Source: Streptomyces sp. NBC_00223
GTDB lineage: Bacteria > Actinomycetota > Actinomycetes > Streptomycetales > Streptomycetaceae
NCBI RefSeq assembly: GCF_036199905.1
Contig: NZ_CP108109.1
Coordinates: forward strand, 5,393,501-5,457,500
DNA length: 64,000 nt
Direction: 5' to 3'
The translations under genes were made by a program, and so were the position numbers. Shown piece by piece: positions 60,546 to 64,000 of this stretch. Position 1 is the first letter of the stretch; each line of letters begins with the position of its first letter. The notes below the pieces were generated by a model that was not told where the DNA came from, did no database searches, and saw only the letters and a list, made by a program, of their open reading frames with translations.

Positions 60546-60679
60546 GACCTCTGTGGACACCCGCTGTTCACCGTCTCCGATCCGCGACTTTCCGCACCCA
60601 GCCCGCTACACGTCGATAAGCTGACGACCGCGATCGGCCAGGTCGACCGGGTTCGCCGGGCGGAGAGGGGAGGTTCCGT

Positions 60680-61531
60680 ATGCCGAGTGTCATCACGGTC
60701 ACCGCGGACGATCTCGCGCTCAGCCTGGAGGACCAGGTGATGAGGACATCGGCGGCGCTGGACGCGTACGGCCACCTGGTGGCCCTGGCCCCCGCCGACC
60801 CCACCGATCCGGCCCGCCGCCGGATGCACACCGTGCGCTCCGCGCTGGAGGCCGACCGGATCGCCATCGTGCCGACCGCCCTGCCGCCGCTGGCCCGCAC
60901 CCTGCTCGGCGAGCAGCTTCGGCAGCTGTCCGGCACCGATCTGGGCCCCGGGACACTGGCCGGCGCCGCGCGGCTGCTCTCGTACTATCTGCACTCCGGC
61001 GCGCTGCTCGGCTCGGTCGCCAAGCTCGACCGGGTGCCGGTCGGCGTCGGCGCGCACGTCAAGTCCCTCGTGCCGGGACGGCACTTCGCGGTGATCGCGC
61101 ACCCGGAGCCGTATCTCGGCCAGGCCGACCAGGACACCGTGCCGCCCGGGCCCGGCTACCAGACACAGCTCGCCGTCGCGGGCAAGGGCCTCGACCCCGG
61201 CTGGATCACCGGCCCGCTCGCCGCCGCGTGGCGCGCCCAGCACGTGCGCGAGGTGCCGCTGCCCTCCGACTCGGCCGACTGGTGGGGCACTTCGCGCCTG
61301 GTGGAGTTCACCGCCTACATCGCGGACGTCGGCATGCTCTACCAACTCGTCACCTCGGTACGGCGGGACACCTGCACCTGGTGCGGACTCGAAGTCATCG
61401 GCGACCAGTGCCTGTTCTGCGGCACCCGGATCGGCGAGCGCGCGGCCCCGGCCAAGCACGCCGCCGCCGCGCCGCCCGGACGCGAGGTCGAGACACCGCG
61501 CCGCCCCCAACTCGAACCCCACAAGCGATAG
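60680..61531 (+). CDS. Zinc-ribbon protein upstream of the Tad locus, unknown function
   Basis: The 283-residue protein has no family I can name. Most of it is alpha-helical (LVALAPADPTDPARRRMHTVRSALEADRIAIVP, LGEQLRQLSG). Near the C-terminus two CxxC pairs, CTWCGLEVIGDQCLFCGTRIG (around 235-255), form a rubredoxin-like zinc ribbon. The tail is basic and disordered. ATG 60680 has GGGGAGG upstream. It lies 12 nt before cpaB and is likely part of the pilus operon, perhaps as an assembly or regulatory factor. Confidence 0.75.
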   Translation: MPSVITVTADDLALSLEDQVMRTSAALDAYGHLVALAPADPTDPARRRMHTVRSALEADRIAIVPTALPPLARTLLGEQLRQLSGTDLGPGTLAGAARLLSYYLHSGALLGSVAKLDRVPVGVGAHVKSLVPGRHFAVIAHPEPYLGQADQDTVPPGPGYQTQLAVAGKGLDPGWITGPLAAAWRAQHVREVPLPSDSADWWGTSRLVEFTAYIADVGMLYQLVTSVRRDTCTWCGLEVIGDQCLFCGTRIGERAAPAKHAAAAPPGREVETPRRPQLEPHKR

Positions 61532-61543
61532 GTCCGCCCGCAC

Positions 61544-62269
61544 ATGAACTCACGTCAACGCCGAGGTGTCGTCCTCCTGGTCGTCTCCGTGCTCTGCGCG
61601 CTGGCCGCCTTCGCCGGGGTGCTCGCCGTCGTCAGCGACGCGCGCTCGCAGGTGGGACCCAAGGTCACGGCGTACGAACTGTCCACCGACATCCCCGCGT
61701 ACACCGCGCTGAGCGCCTCCGACGTGCGTCGCATAGCCGTGCCCCGGCGCTGGCTGCCCGACACCGCCGTACGTGAACTCGGCGACCTCCGGGGGAAGAT
61801 CGCCGCCGTGGCGCTGAAGAAGGGCTCGCTGCTCCAGTCCGACATGGTCTCCGCCCGGCCCGAACTCAAGGCCGGGCAGATGGAGATCGCCATCATGATC
61901 GACGCGGAGACCGGTGTCGCGGGCAAGATCACCCCGGGCGCGCGGGTGAACATCTTCGCGACCTTCGCGGGCAAGAAGGACACCGACCCCGACATCTCGC
62001 AGATCATCGTCTCCGGCGCGCAGGTCATCGACGTCGGCGAGATCAAGGCCTTCGACAAGAGCGACGACGCCCAGCGGCTGTCCGCACAGGGCGTGCCGAT
62101 CACCTTCGCGCTGGACGCCCAGGACGCCCAACGCGTCGCCTTCGCCGAGTCGTTCGCCCGCCATGTGCGCCTGGCACTGGTCGCCCCCGGCGACACCACC
62201 TCCCCCGCGGGCAGCGACCGCACCTACACCCTGGCCGGGGACACAGCGGCCGGAAGCGGGCACCGGTGA
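61544..62269 (+). CDS. cpaB: Flp pilus assembly protein CpaB/RcpC
   Basis: The 241-residue protein has an N-terminal membrane anchor (GVVLLVVSVLCALAAFAGVLAVVS) and a SAF domain (VTAYELSTDIPAYTALSASDVRRIAVP and KIAAVALKKGSLLQSDMV), followed by the RcpC/CpaB region MEIAIMIDAETGVAGKITPGARVNIFATF. CpaB acts in the cell envelope as part of the Tad secretion channel. The stop overlaps the following GTG (62266). Confidence 0.92.
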   Translation: MNSRQRRGVVLLVVSVLCALAAFAGVLAVVSDARSQVGPKVTAYELSTDIPAYTALSASDVRRIAVPRRWLPDTAVRELGDLRGKIAAVALKKGSLLQSDMVSARPELKAGQMEIAIMIDAETGVAGKITPGARVNIFATFAGKKDTDPDISQIIVSGAQVIDVGEIKAFDKSDDAQRLSAQGVPITFALDAQDAQRVAFAESFARHVRLALVAPGDTTSPAGSDRTYTLAGDTAAGSGHR

Positions 62270-63843
62270 GCGTACGGATTCTGGCCGGTACCGGGGACGC
62301 GGACGCCGCGCGGGCGCTGCTCGGACTGCTCGGACAACTGCCGGGGGCCGAACCCGCCCCCGCGATCGGCGACTCCACCACGCTGCTCGACACCCTCGCC
62401 CGGGCCGCCGAGGCCGGGATCGAGGAGCTGCCCGAGGTCGTCGTCGTGCACGACGGGATCGGGCCGATGCCCGCGCTCGACGTCATCCGCGAGGTGGCCC
62501 TGCGCTTCCCCGCGGTCGGTGTCGTGCTGCTCACCGCCGACCCGAGCCCGCTGATGCTGGCCTCCGCGATGAACTCCGGAGCCCGCGGCGTCATCGGACT
62601 GCCGCTGGTCTACGAGGAGTTGGGCGCCCGGGTGGAGGCCGCCGCGTCCTGGGCGGTCGGGGTGCGCCGACATCTGAGCCCGGGCCGGGCCGCGCTGCCG
62701 GCGGTCGCCGGGGGCACGCTGGTGGCCGTCGCGGGCGCCAAGGGCGGGGTCGGTACGACCGTCATCGCCGTCCAACTCGCCCTTGCCGCACACGCGTCGG
62801 GCCGTTCCACCGCGCTGGTCGACCTCGACCTCCAGGGCGGCGACCTCGCGTCGTACCTCGATGTGCAGTTCCGCCGGTCGATCGCCGACCTCGCGGACAT
62901 CGCCGACGTCTCCTCGCGGGTCCTGCACGACGCGATGTACGTCCACGAGTCGGGCCCCGCGCTGCTGCTCGCGCCCGCCGACGGCGAACGCGGTGAGGAC
63001 GTCACCGACCGCGCGGCCCGGCTGGTGCTCACCGCACTGCGGCAGCGCTACGAGGTCGTCGTGGTGGACTGCGGCACCCAGATGACCGGCGCCAACGCGG
63101 TCGCCGTGGAGACCGCGGACACCGCCGTGCTGGTCACCACCCCCGATGTGGTGGCCGTACGCGCGGCCAAGCGGATGGTCCGCATGTGGGACCGGCTGCA
63201 GATCCGCAAACCCCAGGACACCACCGCCGTCGTCAACCGACACAGCCGGGGCAGCGAGATCCAGCCCTCGCTGATCGGCAGGATCGCGGGCACGAAGGTC
63301 GCGGCCTCGGTCGTCCCGGCGGGCTTCAAGGAACTCCAGGGGGTCATCGACGCGGGCCGGCTCCAGGACCTCGACAGCCGCTCCACCGTGAAGGCCGGGA
63401 TCTGGGCGCTGGCGGGAGAGTTGGGGCTGGTCACCGGCGCCACCCTGCCCGCCGCGCGCGGCAAGCGGCGGATGCGCGGGGACCGCGGCCAGGTCACGCT
63501 GGAGACGCTCGGGATGACACCGGTCATCCTCATCACCCTGATCCTGGTCTGGCAGGCGGTGCTGGCCGGTTACACCTTCACCCTCGCGGGCAACGCCGCC
63601 GACCAGGCCGCCCGGGCGGCGGCGGTGGGGGACAGCGCGGCGGAGGCGGCGAGGAGCGATCTGCCGGGCGCGTGGGCGTCCGGCATGACGGGCCCGGACG
63701 TCCGCCCTGCCGACGGCGGCCAGATCGAGGTCACCCTCGGCCTCAAGGTCCCCGTCCTCTTCCCCGGCGCGATCGACTTCCCGATCACGGTCCACGGCCA
63801 CGCCGCCACGGTGGACGAGCGCGGAACGGCGGACGCGCCGTGA
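62266..63843 (+). CDS. cpaE: CpaE-like ATPase fused to a TadE-like pseudopilin domain
   Basis: The 525-residue protein has a receiver-like N-terminal domain (VVVVHDGIGPMPALDVIREVALRFP) and a ParA/MinD-type ATPase with deviant Walker A VAGAKGGVGTTVIAVQ (around residue 160), switch strand TALVDLDLQGGDLASYL and VVVDCG. This CpaE part localises the Tad machine. After about residue 408 the sequence becomes TadE-like: RGQVTLETLGMTPVILITLILVWQ, a class III pseudopilin-type hydrophobic segment with the Glu of the prepilin site, then AGNAADQAARAAAVG. No stop or frame change separates the parts. It starts at GTG 62266 and overlaps the next gene by 4 nt. Confidence 0.88.
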   Translation: MSVRILAGTGDADAARALLGLLGQLPGAEPAPAIGDSTTLLDTLARAAEAGIEELPEVVVVHDGIGPMPALDVIREVALRFPAVGVVLLTADPSPLMLASAMNSGARGVIGLPLVYEELGARVEAAASWAVGVRRHLSPGRAALPAVAGGTLVAVAGAKGGVGTTVIAVQLALAAHASGRSTALVDLDLQGGDLASYLDVQFRRSIADLADIADVSSRVLHDAMYVHESGPALLLAPADGERGEDVTDRAARLVLTALRQRYEVVVVDCGTQMTGANAVAVETADTAVLVTTPDVVAVRAAKRMVRMWDRLQIRKPQDTTAVVNRHSRGSEIQPSLIGRIAGTKVAASVVPAGFKELQGVIDAGRLQDLDSRSTVKAGIWALAGELGLVTGATLPAARGKRRMRGDRGQVTLETLGMTPVILITLILVWQAVLAGYTFTLAGNAADQAARAAAVGDSAAEAARSDLPGAWASGMTGPDVRPADGGQIEVTLGLKVPVLFPGAIDFPITVHGHAATVDERGTADAP

Positions 63844-64000
63844 GGCCCGCCGTACGGCTCCACCTGCGCCGCCGGGGGACACGGGACCGGGGGGTGGCGT
63901 CCCTGGAATACCTCGGCATGCTGCCGTTCCTGCTGCTCATCGCCCTCGCGGGCATCCAGCTCGGCATAGCCGCCTACTGCGGGTCGCAGGCCGCCACCGC
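63840..64000 (+). CDS. TadE-like pseudopilin, N-terminal part (cut by window edge)
   Basis: From GTG 63840 (overlapping the cpaE stop) 53 residues are visible: a basic leader rich in arginine, then GVASLEYLGMLPFLLLIALAGIQLGIAAYCGS, the TadE-type segment with the E of the prepilin-like site five or so residues after the processing region. It would be a minor pseudopilin of the Tad/Flp system. The rest lies outside the window. Confidence 0.82.
   Translation, partial: MRPAVRLHLRRRGTRDRGVASLEYLGMLPFLLLIALAGIQLGIAAYCGSQAAT

Overview
The window is about 72% G+C and comes from an actinomycete chromosome, most probably Streptomyces or a close relative. The signs are mycothiol S-conjugate amidase, a GTP-type PEP carboxykinase, many GTG/TTG starts with strong GGAGG ribosome binding sites, a DasR-like site in front of a GH18 chitinase, a PHO-box-like repeat, and the short C-rich repeats usual between Streptomyces genes. 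I see no rRNA, tRNA, CRISPR array, IS element or prophage.

Region 1 (1-16.4 kb) is two divergent operons around a 697-bp control region. Leftward, in transcription order: FAD/NAD(P)-binding protein, HpaB-type two-component phenol hydroxylase, its flavin reductase, a class I PLP aminotransferase, an RraA/HMG-aldolase-like lyase, S-adenosylhomocysteinase, an ATP-grasp ligase and an MFS transporter cut by the window edge. Rightward: semialdehyde dehydrogenase, MhpD-like hydratase, 4-oxalocrotonate-decarboxylase-like protein, a 69-residue 4-OT tautomerase, a catechol 2,3-dioxygenase-like extradiol enzyme, a small membrane protein and an NRAMP metal transporter. Together these make a complete phenol-to-pyruvate meta-cleavage route, oddly combined with aminotransferase, ATP-grasp and efflux genes typical of natural-product clusters. 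This is the best candidate for an undescribed system.

Region 2 (16.4-25.5 kb) has a DrrAB-type ABC exporter behind a palindromic operator, then housekeeping or conserved genes: greA, a DUF4307 protein, mca, a small membrane protein, a large STAND/TPR ATPase with a repetitive linker, and a Uma2-family protein.

Region 3 (25.8-43.9 kb) looks accessory. A lower-GC putative glycosyltransferase with its own strong promoter is followed by what I read as a phosphorus-scavenging island: PhnZ-like HD oxygenase, GntR regulator, FAD-dependent aminophosphonate oxidase, phosphonatase-like HAD hydrolase, a PhnSTUV-type ABC importer, a second GntR regulator, then a Tat-exported phospholipase C preceded by a PHO-box-like repeat and a 1786-residue secreted multidomain protein with an EEP hydrolase domain. 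PhnW and PhnY are absent, so the aminophosphonate would have to be deaminated oxidatively.

Region 4 (44-64 kb) is mostly core genome: DUF255 thioredoxin-like protein, a DHA2 exporter with a TetR regulator, a hemolysin III family protein, pckG, an AlaT-type aminotransferase, a D-amino-acid module (N-acyl-D-amino-acid deacylase, D-serine-dehydratase-like enzyme, PfkB kinase, IclR regulator, RidA) around a divergent operator, a secreted chitinase, and the start of a Tad/Flp pilus locus (zinc-ribbon protein, CpaB, a CpaE-TadE fusion, and a TadE-like protein cut by the right edge).
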